DNA of 64,000 bases from Ruegeria discodermiae (GCF_030758345.1 NZ_JAVAMO010000009.1:62001-126000), one strand, 5' to 3'; shown: positions 47,985-56,001, counted from the first letter of the stretch. The notes: generated from the letters alone by a model not told the origin. Numbers and translations are program-made.

Positions 47985-50900
47985 ATGACCCTTCTTGAAA
48001 ACAGCAATGACATCACCGGAAATGCCAGCAGAGTTGAGGCGCAGGAGCGTTTCAGCCATGCCGAATTGCAGGCGCTGGCCGCGAGCGCGTCCTCGCTCGA
48101 TGAACGTTTGCAGGACCGCACCGCCTTTGCCCCTGCCGCAGACAAGGCCGAGCGCGCCGAGAAGGTTTTCGCAGATTGGGCCCATACGGTGTCTGGCGGG
48201 GACGCTCAGGTGTTCGAGAATGTGTGCAAGGCACGCGAAGTCGACCGTCAGTCGGATGTTGCGCTGTTCGGGCCAGTGGGCCCGACCGGGCAGGATCTGC
48301 CCGCTTGGGCGTTGACGTTTGAATGGGTGTTCGACGCAATCGCCCTCGCGCCCGAAGCGCAGGATGTGGCGCGTTTGGCCAGCGATCCCAAGAGGCCCTT
48401 CGAAGAGCTGTTCTATACGCTTGTCAGCGAGGTGCGGCGGCGCCGCGACGCCCAGGTTGACCCGGAGATGATGGGTTCCTTCACGCCTGACGGGTTGGAC
48501 CATCTGGATCGCTCGCTGCTGCAGCCCCTGACCGATATCTGCGTCCGCGCTCTGAACGACCGGTTTGCGCTGAGCGTGCAGACCCAGGGCTATGGCGGCG
48601 GTCTGGCCGCCATGCTGGGCGGCGACGCGCTGCTGGAAAAGGTGCCGGGGTTTGTGGCCTCGTTCCGGGCCACGGGGTTGAAGCAGTTCTTTGTGGAACG
48701 CCCCGTTCTGGCCCGCCTGATCGCAACGCTTGTCGAGCAGTGGCAGGCTGTGACGGTCGAGTTCATCGAACGGCTGCATGCCGACCGGTTGACCCGTATC
48801 GTTGATCTGACCGGCGACGCTGCCCTTGGCCGGGTGGCTGAGATCGGCGCTAGCCTGTCAGACCTGCACAATGAGGGCCGGTCTGTCTATCAGGTGACCT
48901 TCGAAAGCGGCACCAAGGTGGGCTACAAGCCAAAATCGCTGGATATTGACGCAGCCTGGGCCTCTCTGATCGATTGGCTCGATGCCAATGGCGCGCCAGC
49001 CTCGGCCGGTACACCCGACGTGGCGGCCTGCGGCGATTATGGCTGGGTCGAATGGGTTGCCCCGAAGGACTGCGAAACGGCCGATGAGGCGGCGGAGTTC
49101 TTTCACCGCTCCGGTGCGACGCTCTGCCTGATCCGGGCGCTTCAGGGCAATGATTTCCATTTCGAGAACATCATTGCGCAGGGGCCGGTCCCGGTGCCCG
49201 TCGATCTGGAAACCATCATGGTGGCCCGGATCAAGGACACCCAAGAGATCGAGCCCGAGGCTGAGGCCATGGTCGAAGCGTATCGCAGCCTTGAGGACTC
49301 GGTGTTCACCAGCGGTTACCTGCCGGGCTGGACATCAGTTCCCGGTGGCGCGGCGGTGCTGATGGGTGGCCTAGACGCCCATGAAACACTTGCCTCTCGT
49401 GCTGGAGGCTCGGAAGAGTTTAAAGCGCTCGGCAATGTGCCCAATCTGAATGGCGTTCCCCTGCAGGTGAATGACTATGGCCCGGAACTGCTGGCCGGAT
49501 ATGAGGCGATGTTTGCCTATTTGCAGCAGCATGGCGCAATTATCGCAGCCAAAGGCGGGGTGCTTGATGTCTTTGACGGTCTCCGGTTCCGGTCCGTGCT
49601 GCGCGCCACCCGACTCTATGGCTTCCTGCAGCATCGCGCTCTTGGTCGCCAGTCCGTCAGCGATGGCGCGGCATGGAGCCAGAATTTCGACTTCCTCTAC
49701 CGGTCCTCGGTGACGCGCGATGGGGCCGGGCCGCTGGCGGCTGTCTGCCACTATGAATCCACCTGCATGGCGGGCTATAACGTGCCCTTCTTCGAAGGCA
49801 CTACCAACAGTACCGATCTGATCTGCGGCGATGGCAGCGTGGTTCCGGATTTCTTCCGCACGCCCTGCCTGACGGAAATACGCGAACGCCTTTCAGACAT
49901 GTCTGATGATCTGCTGGAGTTTGACCTCATGATCATCCGTCAGGCGCTCAGCTCGACCGAGTTGGACCCGAACGCCACCGGCACAGCACGCGCCCCGGCA
50001 ACCGATATCGCGCCAGTGACAGCAGACCAGTTGATCGCAACGGCGCAGATGATTGCCAGTCGCGTGGAAAAATCGGCGATCCGCAAAAGCCGCAGCCAGA
50101 CCTGGATGTGCCTCGCTCCTGTGACGGCAGATGAGCGCGCGCTGCAACTGCAACCGCTCGGCAATACCTTCCTGACCGGTACTATCGGTATCGCGATGTT
50201 TGAAGCCGCGCTTTACCGCGTTACCGGTGACGAGAAGCACCGCGTCGAGGCGATGGCCATTCTGGACACCACCCGGCATGCGGTCGAAAACCTCGACACC
50301 CTGCGTGTCATGGCCAAACTTGCCCCGCTGGGCCTCGTTTCGGGCATTGGCGGTGTGATCTACGGTCTGGTGACGCTTGCGGATATGCTGGACGAGCCGT
50401 CGCTCTTGGAGGCCGCAAAGGTCTTTGCAAGCCTGCTGGACGAAGAGCGCCTGAAGGCCGAGGAGGACTCCAGCCTGTCGAGCGGTGTCGCTGGTGCGCT
50501 GGTGGGTCTGATCGCACTGTATGAAAAAGCCCCCGCCGATCGCTATCGCGACCTTATCGCGGCAGGCGCGGCTGCGCTGATCGAGGCGCGCAAGGAGGCG
50601 CCCTTTGGTGGCAAGGCCTGGCGCGACCGGACCTGGCGGGTGCCGCAGGTCGGGCTGATGCATGGCGCAAGCGGTATCGCCCTAGCGCTGCACCGGGCGG
50701 CCAACCTGTTGGGCGATGATGATGTGCGCGCCGCAGCGCAGGAGGCTGTCGCCTTCGAAACCGCGCTGCTGGATCGCTACGGCTACTGGCCGGACCTGCG
50801 CGATCTCGCCACCCTTGAGGAGGACACGGCAACCAAACCCGCGCTGGACTATGCCAATGGCGTAGCCGGTATCGGGCTGGCACGCCTGTCCATGGGGGAC

Positions 50901-51260
50901 GAGCTTGCCGGAGCTGATGAGGGGCGGGTCGTCACCCTACTGGACGCGGCCCCGATGGAGGTCACCGATGGTGTCTTCGCTGGTCAGTTCGGCAGGCTTG
51001 CCTTTCTGGCCGAGATGGCCCGCAGCAGCGATGCACCGGGTCTTGCGACCAAACTGGGTCGCGAAACGGCCACGGCAATGCAACAGGCGGAAGCGGCGGG
51101 CAGCTTTGCTTGGCGCAATGGCTCAGATGGCCAGAACCCGACCCTGTTCGCGGGCTCGGCTGGCGTTGGCCTGACCCTGCTGCGCATGGCGCGCCCGGAT
51201 CTGGTGCCCAACATCTGGGCGTTTGAAACCGGGTCGACCAACTCAGCCAACCCCACTTGA
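47985..51260 (+). CDS. LanM-like class II lanthipeptide synthetase with zinc-free cyclase domain
   Basis: A 1091-residue bifunctional-type enzyme. The dehydratase half has VGYKPKSLDID near residue 310, FHFENIIAQGPVPVPVDLET near residue 393 and YNVPFFEGTTNSTD, all LanM landmarks for phosphorylating and eliminating Ser/Thr. The LanC-like half starts near residue 785 (GLVSGIGGVIYGLV) and keeps His893 in LMHGASGIA. The three zinc ligands are replaced: DYANGVAGIG has Ala957 where Cys is expected, and GVFAGQFG has Phe998-Ala999 where Cys-His is expected. Cyclisation by the usual zinc-thiolate route is therefore unlikely. Start 47985 is weakly supported by GAAAGAG. Confidence 0.9.
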   Translation: MTLLENSNDITGNASRVEAQERFSHAELQALAASASSLDERLQDRTAFAPAADKAERAEKVFADWAHTVSGGDAQVFENVCKAREVDRQSDVALFGPVGPTGQDLPAWALTFEWVFDAIALAPEAQDVARLASDPKRPFEELFYTLVSEVRRRRDAQVDPEMMGSFTPDGLDHLDRSLLQPLTDICVRALNDRFALSVQTQGYGGGLAAMLGGDALLEKVPGFVASFRATGLKQFFVERPVLARLIATLVEQWQAVTVEFIERLHADRLTRIVDLTGDAALGRVAEIGASLSDLHNEGRSVYQVTFESGTKVGYKPKSLDIDAAWASLIDWLDANGAPASAGTPDVAACGDYGWVEWVAPKDCETADEAAEFFHRSGATLCLIRALQGNDFHFENIIAQGPVPVPVDLETIMVARIKDTQEIEPEAEAMVEAYRSLEDSVFTSGYLPGWTSVPGGAAVLMGGLDAHETLASRAGGSEEFKALGNVPNLNGVPLQVNDYGPELLAGYEAMFAYLQQHGAIIAAKGGVLDVFDGLRFRSVLRATRLYGFLQHRALGRQSVSDGAAWSQNFDFLYRSSVTRDGAGPLAAVCHYESTCMAGYNVPFFEGTTNSTDLICGDGSVVPDFFRTPCLTEIRERLSDMSDDLLEFDLMIIRQALSSTELDPNATGTARAPATDIAPVTADQLIATAQMIASRVEKSAIRKSRSQTWMCLAPVTADERALQLQPLGNTFLTGTIGIAMFEAALYRVTGDEKHRVEAMAILDTTRHAVENLDTLRVMAKLAPLGLVSGIGGVIYGLVTLADMLDEPSLLEAAKVFASLLDEERLKAEEDSSLSSGVAGALVGLIALYEKAPADRYRDLIAAGAAALIEARKEAPFGGKAWRDRTWRVPQVGLMHGASGIALALHRAANLLGDDDVRAAAQEAVAFETALLDRYGYWPDLRDLATLEEDTATKPALDYANGVAGIGLARLSMGDELAGADEGRVVTLLDAAPMEVTDGVFAGQFGRLAFLAEMARSSDAPGLATKLGRETATAMQQAEAAGSFAWRNGSDGQNPTLFAGSAGVGLTLLRMARPDLVPNIWAFETGSTNSANPT

Positions 51261-51282
51261 ATTCTGAGAAAAGGAGACTGAT

Positions 51283-52455
51283 ATGAAACAGCTTTGCATC
51301 ATCGGCCAGGACTATTCCGGCACCAACATCATCCCCGGAAGCGAGAGCAGCTTTACGCTCGAAGGCGTCCCGCTGCGGTTCGGTATTATTGAAACCGACG
51401 ATATCGGCTTTGATGCGGACGCGCCGGAAAATGCCGATCAGGTCCATTTCCGTGTCACCGCGTTTTCCTGCAACTATCGCGACCGCGCCTTTGCCTTGCG
51501 CATGAAGGAGCCGAAATTCAGCAAGAGCTACTTCGTGCTCGGGTCGGATTTTGTGGGCGAGGTCATTGCGGTGGGCCGCAATGTCACGCGGTTCAAGCCC
51601 GGTGACCGGGTGATCGCGGACGGAGCCTACCCGTATTCCGGTGTCGAAGGCGTGATGCCGGGCATCCCGACCAACCAGGGCTCGCGCGAATTGCAGACCC
51701 TGCATCAGTGCAAACTGATCCAGATCCCCGACAGCATGTCGGATGCGGTGGCGGGCGGTTTCTCGATCGGGGGGCAGACGGCCTATAGCATGGTGCGACG
51801 CCTGAACCTTCAGCCCGGCGAGAATGTGCTGGTGACGGGGGCCAAATCGAACACCTCGCTCTATGCGATCTCGGCGTTGAAGAATTACGGCGTCAACACC
51901 TACGCGATCTCCCGGTCGCAGAAACATGCGGACAAGCTGGAGGCGCTGGGAGTTGATCGGTTGATCACTGTCGATCCGTCGCAGAAGGGCTGGTCGCTGT
52001 CTGGTGATATGGCGCAATGCGTGATGGAGATCGGCGGGTTCGACGCGATGGTCGATCCGTTCTCGGATGTCTATCTGGCCGAGATTCCGAACATCCTCGC
52101 CATTGGCGGACGCCACATCACCTGTGGTGTGGTCGATCAGCACACGCACCTTCTGGAGCAGGAGCCCATTGTCGATCCCGTCGATGCCTCGCGCCTGATG
52201 GGCATGGTGCTGGCCCGCAACATCTCGATCATCGGCAATTGCCTGGGCCAGACCAGCGATCTGCAGCACGCAATCGACGACTACGCCGGCCGCAAGCTGG
52301 ACGTGCCGGTCTATGCCAATCTCGGTGTGCAGGAGACCGGCCAGTTCTTCGAGAAGACCTATCTCGACACGGACCGGTTCGGCAAGGTTGTGCTGGACTA
52401 CAACAAAGATGCTGCAAAGGCCGGTGACACCACGGCGGCTTTGACCACCGCCTGA
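51283..52455 (+). CDS. Zinc-free medium-chain dehydrogenase/reductase, candidate LanJ-type enzyme
   Basis: A 390-residue MDR protein. The N-terminal catalytic domain has FSCNYRDRAF and GSDFVGEVIAVG, where a zinc enzyme would have His in GHE, so no catalytic zinc is expected. The nucleotide-binding part, VLVTGAKSNTSLYAI near residue 188, has an altered glycine motif. LanJ_A enzymes such as LtnJ are MDR proteins that reduce dehydroalanine or dehydrobutyrine in lanthipeptides to D-Ala or D-aminobutyrate. A gene of this type 22 bases after the LanM-like gene, with AAGGAGA before its ATG, is a strong candidate for that job. Function is inferred from family and context. Confidence 0.7.
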   Translation: MKQLCIIGQDYSGTNIIPGSESSFTLEGVPLRFGIIETDDIGFDADAPENADQVHFRVTAFSCNYRDRAFALRMKEPKFSKSYFVLGSDFVGEVIAVGRNVTRFKPGDRVIADGAYPYSGVEGVMPGIPTNQGSRELQTLHQCKLIQIPDSMSDAVAGGFSIGGQTAYSMVRRLNLQPGENVLVTGAKSNTSLYAISALKNYGVNTYAISRSQKHADKLEALGVDRLITVDPSQKGWSLSGDMAQCVMEIGGFDAMVDPFSDVYLAEIPNILAIGGRHITCGVVDQHTHLLEQEPIVDPVDASRLMGMVLARNISIIGNCLGQTSDLQHAIDDYAGRKLDVPVYANLGVQETGQFFEKTYLDTDRFGKVVLDYNKDAAKAGDTTAALTTA

Positions 52456-52481
52456 GAAAAAACTTCGTCAAAAGGCCCGAC

Positions 52482-52516
52482 AGGCCGCCACATCTGAAAG
52501 GATGTGGCGGCCTTTT
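52482..52516 (+). terminator. Rho-independent terminator of the rightward RiPP operon
   Basis: A perfect 13-bp stem (AGGCCGCCACATC and complement, loop TGAAAG) followed by TTTT lies 26 bases after the MDR stop. It ends the precursor-LanM-MDR transcript. Confidence 0.9.
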
Positions 52517-52787
52517 CACGTTCTCGGATCAGAGCGACCTCACTACACATGCGGGTCGGAAGATCCGGTGATTTCGCTGAAAAGGGGGGCGGGGCTTCGT
52601 CATCCAATCCATTGACGGCAAGCCACCCACCCGGAAGGACTTAGCTCCGATGCAACGGTCAGTCGGGTATGGGGGCCTTGGCGAATTGCGAGCGGTGTAG
52701 GGGGCTCCCGGCTTCACAAGCCACGGCCGCTAAGTGGACGGATAACGCCTCAACACGCTGCGCTTCGGAACAACAGGATGCAGACAC
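52517..52787. other. Stretch between two terminators with no assignable gene
   Basis: About 270 bases lie between the two terminators. Short frames exist on both strands (for example a plus-strand stretch near 52580-52699 reading FVIQSIDGKPPTRKDLAP), but none has a start with a ribosome site, and I recognise no family. It may be a gene remnant. Confidence 0.4.
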
Positions 52788-52825
52788 AAAAAAGCAGGCG
52801 GTTGACTGAACAACCGCCTGCTTTT
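52788..52825. terminator. Bidirectional terminator behind precursors 5 and 6
   Basis: A perfect 15-bp stem (AAAAGCAGGCGGTTG and complement, loop ACTGAA) with A-run and T-run on both sides lies 13 bases after the stop of precursor 5 on the minus strand. It ends the leftward precursor transcript and could also stop read-through from the left. Confidence 0.9.
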
Positions 52826-52837
52826 GGGGATTTGGCC

Positions 52838-53194
52838 TTAGCCCAGCGTGATCACCAGCGAGGCCGACCCACCCGCAGACACCACTGCCGAGGTGACGAT
52901 ACCTGCGGTGGCGACACAGACAAAGGTCGTCCCACCCTGTGCACTCAACAGATCGGAGTCGGAGATCTCGCCTTGCTGCGGGGCCGACGGTACGTGCAAA
53001 AAACGCGTTTCGCCATTGTCGCGCACAACCTTGATCTCGACATCCTCGGGAATGTTGTGACCAGCGGAAGCGAGGGCTGCGCGCGGATCACTTTCCAGCT
53101 GTGCCATGAACGCATTGTCATTCCAGGCCTTGTTCAATATTTCACCACGCGGCATCGGCGCCGCAGGCGTGTGAATTGCATTGCTCTTGGTCAT
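52838..53194 (-). CDS. RiPP precursor 5, NHLP leader peptide
   Basis: A 118-residue precursor. The leader has ILNKAWNDNAFMAQLESD and VEIKVVRDNGETRFLHVPSAP and ends DSDLLSAQGG. The 30-residue core starts TTFVC and is very hydrophobic, with Ser/Thr from core position 8 onward mostly at even positions (8, 14, 18, 22, 24, 28; exception 13) and no charged residue. ATG 53194 has GGAG six bases upstream; an in-frame ATG at 53206 is less likely. It is downstream of precursor 6 in a separate minus-strand operon. Confidence 0.88.
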   Translation of the reverse strand: MTKSNAIHTPAAPMPRGEILNKAWNDNAFMAQLESDPRAALASAGHNIPEDVEIKVVRDNGETRFLHVPSAPQQGEISDSDLLSAQGGTTFVCVATAGIVTSAVVSAGGSASLVITLG

Positions 53195-53253
53195 TGCTAT
53201 CTCCATTCATTGGGTTTGGCGCGTCGGGTTTGTTCCCCGTTGCGCACACCGGA

Positions 53254-53604
53254 TCACTTTGTTGCTGCGGTAATTCCTGCCGAGATCCCCGCCGAAACCG
53301 CACCTGCGATCGACACCGCCGCCACGTAGCAAAGCGGGGTGGTTCCGCCGACGGCGTTCAGCAGGTCGCTGTCCGAGATTTCGCCCTCGGTCGCGACATA
53401 TGGAATATGCAGGTATTTGACTTTGTCCGTATCCATGACAAATTTGATTTCCACATCGTTGGGAATCTGCGTCCCGAATTCAGCCAGCGCGGCTTTTGGA
53501 TCATCCTGCAATTGTGCGCGATATGCATCGTCGCTCCACACCTTATTGAGAAATTCCGCCTTTTGAACTTCTGCCGTGTTTTGCATTTGGTTTTGAATGG
53601 TCAT
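53254..53604 (-). CDS. RiPP precursor 6, NHLP leader peptide
   Basis: A 116-residue precursor. The leader has FLNKVWSDDAYRAQLQDD and VEIKFVMDTDKVKYLHIPYV and ends DSDLLNAVGG. The 29-residue core begins TTPLC and contains the tetrad series AVSAGISAGITAATK, in which V/I-S-A-G repeats. GGGAG six bases before the ATG supports the start. It precedes precursor 5 by 59 bases in the same direction. Confidence 0.88.
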   Translation of the reverse strand: MTIQNQMQNTAEVQKAEFLNKVWSDDAYRAQLQDDPKAALAEFGTQIPNDVEIKFVMDTDKVKYLHIPYVATEGEISDSDLLNAVGGTTPLCYVAAVSIAGAVSAGISAGITAATK

Positions 53605-54000
53605 TGTATTCTCCCTTAGTTTGCACGGATCGTGCGATTAATCCGGGATTTTACTTCTCCTCCCCGGAGTTGGTTTATTTACAGTGACTTGGAGATATCT
53701 CATTAACGAGAATCCCTCTGCCATCAGAAAGGAGGATTCCGCAAAGCGCGAAGGCTGTATTCACCTTCAGAGTCCACGATCAAATCGGAATTGAGCACGT
53801 TGCAAAAAGCAATGGCTCCGACTTATTTCCGAGATATATTTCCTCGTTTCACCTAAAAAGGTAGAATTCAAACCTGTTTGACGGGTGCGATTTCTGTTAA
53901 AATAGATTTAAGAATTCTTGCCCCGAACGTAGCTTCAAATGGCCCTGATCGGCCAAGTTCAGACAAGCAGATGTTCAAGGGTAGTAAGAAACCGGCGCGC
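53605..54000 (-). promoter_or_regulatory. A/T-rich promoter region of precursors 6 and 5
   Basis: This 396-base stretch is A/T-rich like the one at 45776-46133 and contains no credible gene. A short palindrome, GCACG-GAT-CGTGC at 53623-53635, sits just before precursor 6 and could be an operator or an mRNA 5' hairpin. Confidence 0.45.
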
Positions 54001-54609
54001 TCAACCCTTTACGCGCAGGGCCCAATCTATCGCGTCCTCAAGCTGGTCATCTCCCCAGAACAGCTCTCCATCCTCGGTGGTGAAACTCGGCGCACCGAAT
54101 AACCCTTGCGATTGCGCGGCTTCGGTGGCTGCGCGCAGCCCGTTCTTGACGGAATCGTCGGTCTGCGCGCGTTGGATCATCTGTGATCCATCCAGGCCCA
54201 GACCGTCGAGCAGCGCGATCAGTGTTTCGGGGGCGCTGATGGACTGCCCCTCCGCGAATTGCGCGGCATAGACCGCGCGGGTGAAATCGGGACCCCAGCC
54301 CGTCCCTACGCCGATCGTCGCAATGCGCGCGGCGAGTAGGCTGTTCTGCGGAAACGGATCAGGCCGATGGATATTCGGCAGGCCCTGGGCGGCAGCGCGG
54401 CGCTCCAGATCGCGCCACATGTAACGGCCCTTGGCCTCGTAGATGTTGAAAGGGGAGGTATCCCATCCCTGCGCGTGAAAGATTGGCCCCAGAAGGAAGG
54501 GTCGCCAGATCAGGTCCACCCCGGCGGCACGGCAGCGATCCTCAATCCGCGTCGCCGTTAGGTAGGAGTAGGTCGAGGCGAATTCGTACCAGAAATGCAA
54601 TACGGGCAT
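54001..54609 (-). CDS. DsbA-fold 2-hydroxychromene-2-carboxylate isomerase-like protein
   Basis: A 202-residue thioredoxin-fold protein of the HCCA isomerase/kappa-GST type. The N-terminus reads LHFWYEFASTYSYL, where a Ser replaces the CxxC of true DsbA, and the cis-Pro loop is GLFGAPSFTTEDGELFWGDD. It probably uses glutathione in an isomerase reaction on aromatic compounds; the real substrate is unknown. It lies alone, facing the MFS gene. Confidence 0.8.
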   Translation of the reverse strand: MPVLHFWYEFASTYSYLTATRIEDRCRAAGVDLIWRPFLLGPIFHAQGWDTSPFNIYEAKGRYMWRDLERRAAAQGLPNIHRPDPFPQNSLLAARIATIGVGTGWGPDFTRAVYAAQFAEGQSISAPETLIALLDGLGLDGSQMIQRAQTDDSVKNGLRAATEAAQSQGLFGAPSFTTEDGELFWGDDQLEDAIDWALRVKG

Positions 54610-54771
54610 GGGCCGGATCCTGTGTTGAACTGATATCTGCGAGCGGCAGTGTTACCGATCCGAGGCCCGATGCCAACCGATCGCTGAGCGGCGAGGGCAC
54701 GGTCGGCCTTGTGCCATTCCACCCCGCATGCGATGTCAATCCCATAGCATTCTCTTATGTGATTGAGCCAC

Positions 54772-55956
54772 ATGTTCCGGTCATTTCCCGCCGCGCTGCT
54801 ATCCTTTCTGCTTCTTCTCTTCGTGGGGACCGTCTGCAGCGCAATGATCGTGCCCTATATGGGGTTTTTCATTGTCAACGGGTTAGGGAATGAGCCCTGG
54901 ACCATAAGCATCTATGCCGGGATGGTGTCCTGCCTGGCGATTCTGGTGAATCGCAACTTTGCAGGGCGGCTGGATGGCGGGGGCAATGCTTTTCCGCTGA
55001 TCGGGATCGCGGCGGCGGCCTTTCTGATCGCAAATCTCGTCCTGTCGGTCGCACCGCTCTTCTGGGTGGTGTTGAGCGTTGGTGTTCTGGGCTTCGGAAT
55101 CAGCACCAGCACCGTATCGACCCTGTTCAGCCTCGGTGGCGGCATGGCCGAACGGCATGGGATCACCCGTAACCGCTTCAACGCTTATATGCGCGCCACC
55201 ACCTCGACGGCGTGGATGGTCGGCCCGGCAATCTCCTTTCTGATTGCCGATCAACTGGGCGCGACGGCGGTGTTCAAGCTGAGCGCGCTGCTTTCGCTGC
55301 TCTGGCTTGCACTCTGGTGGTGGGCCGTGCCGCATGACCTGCGCCTTGAGGCCAAAGACGATCAAACGTCGGAGCAAGGACAGGGCAGGCTCAATACCGG
55401 GCTATGGCTGGCGGCGGCGTTTGTATTCTGCCTGTCTACGGCGCATTCGCTGACCTTCTCGGCCCTGCCGCTGTTTTATGTGCAAGAGGTCGGCCTGCCT
55501 GGCTATGCGCCTGGCACCGCCTTCAGCGTGAAAACCTTTGTCGAGGTGTTCGCCATCTTTTCAACGCCTTATCTGATCGCGCGGTTTGGTTTGCGGAAAT
55601 CGCTGTTTGGGGTAACGCTGCTGGCTGTGGTTACGATTCAGGTGCTCGCGTCGGTCCAGAGCTATCCGCAGATGCTGGCCGGTGCGGCGATGGAGGGGCT
55701 TTATTACGGGCTCTATGCCAGTCTGGGGATCAGCTTTGTCCAGTCCTTCGCGCCGAACCGTCCGGCACGCGCCACCGCGCTCTATTGGAATACGCTGATG
55801 GTGACCGGGATACTTGCCGGGCCGGCAGCGGGTCTGATCGCGCAGGCTTATGACTTCCGCACCGTGATTCTCGTGGCCTCCGGCGTGGCTGGCGTGGCGG
55901 CGATTGTGCTGGTGCTGGGTAGCGTGTCTCGGAAACGCCACCCATCGCCTTCGTGA
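54772..55956 (+). CDS. MFS transporter, sugar-efflux (SetA) type
   Basis: About 394 residues with 12 predicted membrane helices in two six-helix halves and a charged loop near residue 200 (EAKDDQTSEQGQG). Halves contain MIVPYMGFFIVNGL and GPAISFLIADQLGA in the first, and SLGISFVQSFAPNRPARATA in the second, resembling SetA-type sugar efflux proteins. The start is uncertain (TTG 54763 or ATG 54772); no strong ribosome site is visible. Location next to the RiPP cluster does not prove a link. Confidence 0.72.
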   Translation: MFRSFPAALLSFLLLLFVGTVCSAMIVPYMGFFIVNGLGNEPWTISIYAGMVSCLAILVNRNFAGRLDGGGNAFPLIGIAAAAFLIANLVLSVAPLFWVVLSVGVLGFGISTSTVSTLFSLGGGMAERHGITRNRFNAYMRATTSTAWMVGPAISFLIADQLGATAVFKLSALLSLLWLALWWWAVPHDLRLEAKDDQTSEQGQGRLNTGLWLAAAFVFCLSTAHSLTFSALPLFYVQEVGLPGYAPGTAFSVKTFVEVFAIFSTPYLIARFGLRKSLFGVTLLAVVTIQVLASVQSYPQMLAGAAMEGLYYGLYASLGISFVQSFAPNRPARATALYWNTLMVTGILAGPAAGLIAQAYDFRTVILVASGVAGVAAIVLVLGSVSRKRHPSPS

Positions 55957-56001
55957 CGATGCGAGTCAGATCGAAGTAGTTCCAAGCCCCAAAAAATGGA
56001 T

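Noticed and set aside
46134-53604. Nif11-type leaders or polytheonamide-type proteusin
   Set aside because: The leaders carry the nitrile-hydratase-like VxVVRDTxxxxYLHIP segment, not the Nif11 pattern. No radical SAM epimerase or methyltransferase lies in the cluster; the only radical SAM gene seen, nirJ, belongs to heme d1 synthesis.
53623-53635. GCACG-GAT-CGTGC palindrome as a proven operator
   Set aside because: A 5-bp arm palindrome is expected by chance in this much sequence; kept only as a note in the promoter entry.
54001-55956. DsbA-like protein and MFS transporter as parts of the RiPP cluster
   Set aside because: They lie beyond a 396-base A/T-rich gap. The DsbA-fold protein has the HCCA-isomerase pattern without CxxC, and the MFS protein resembles sugar efflux. 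No direct link is visible.
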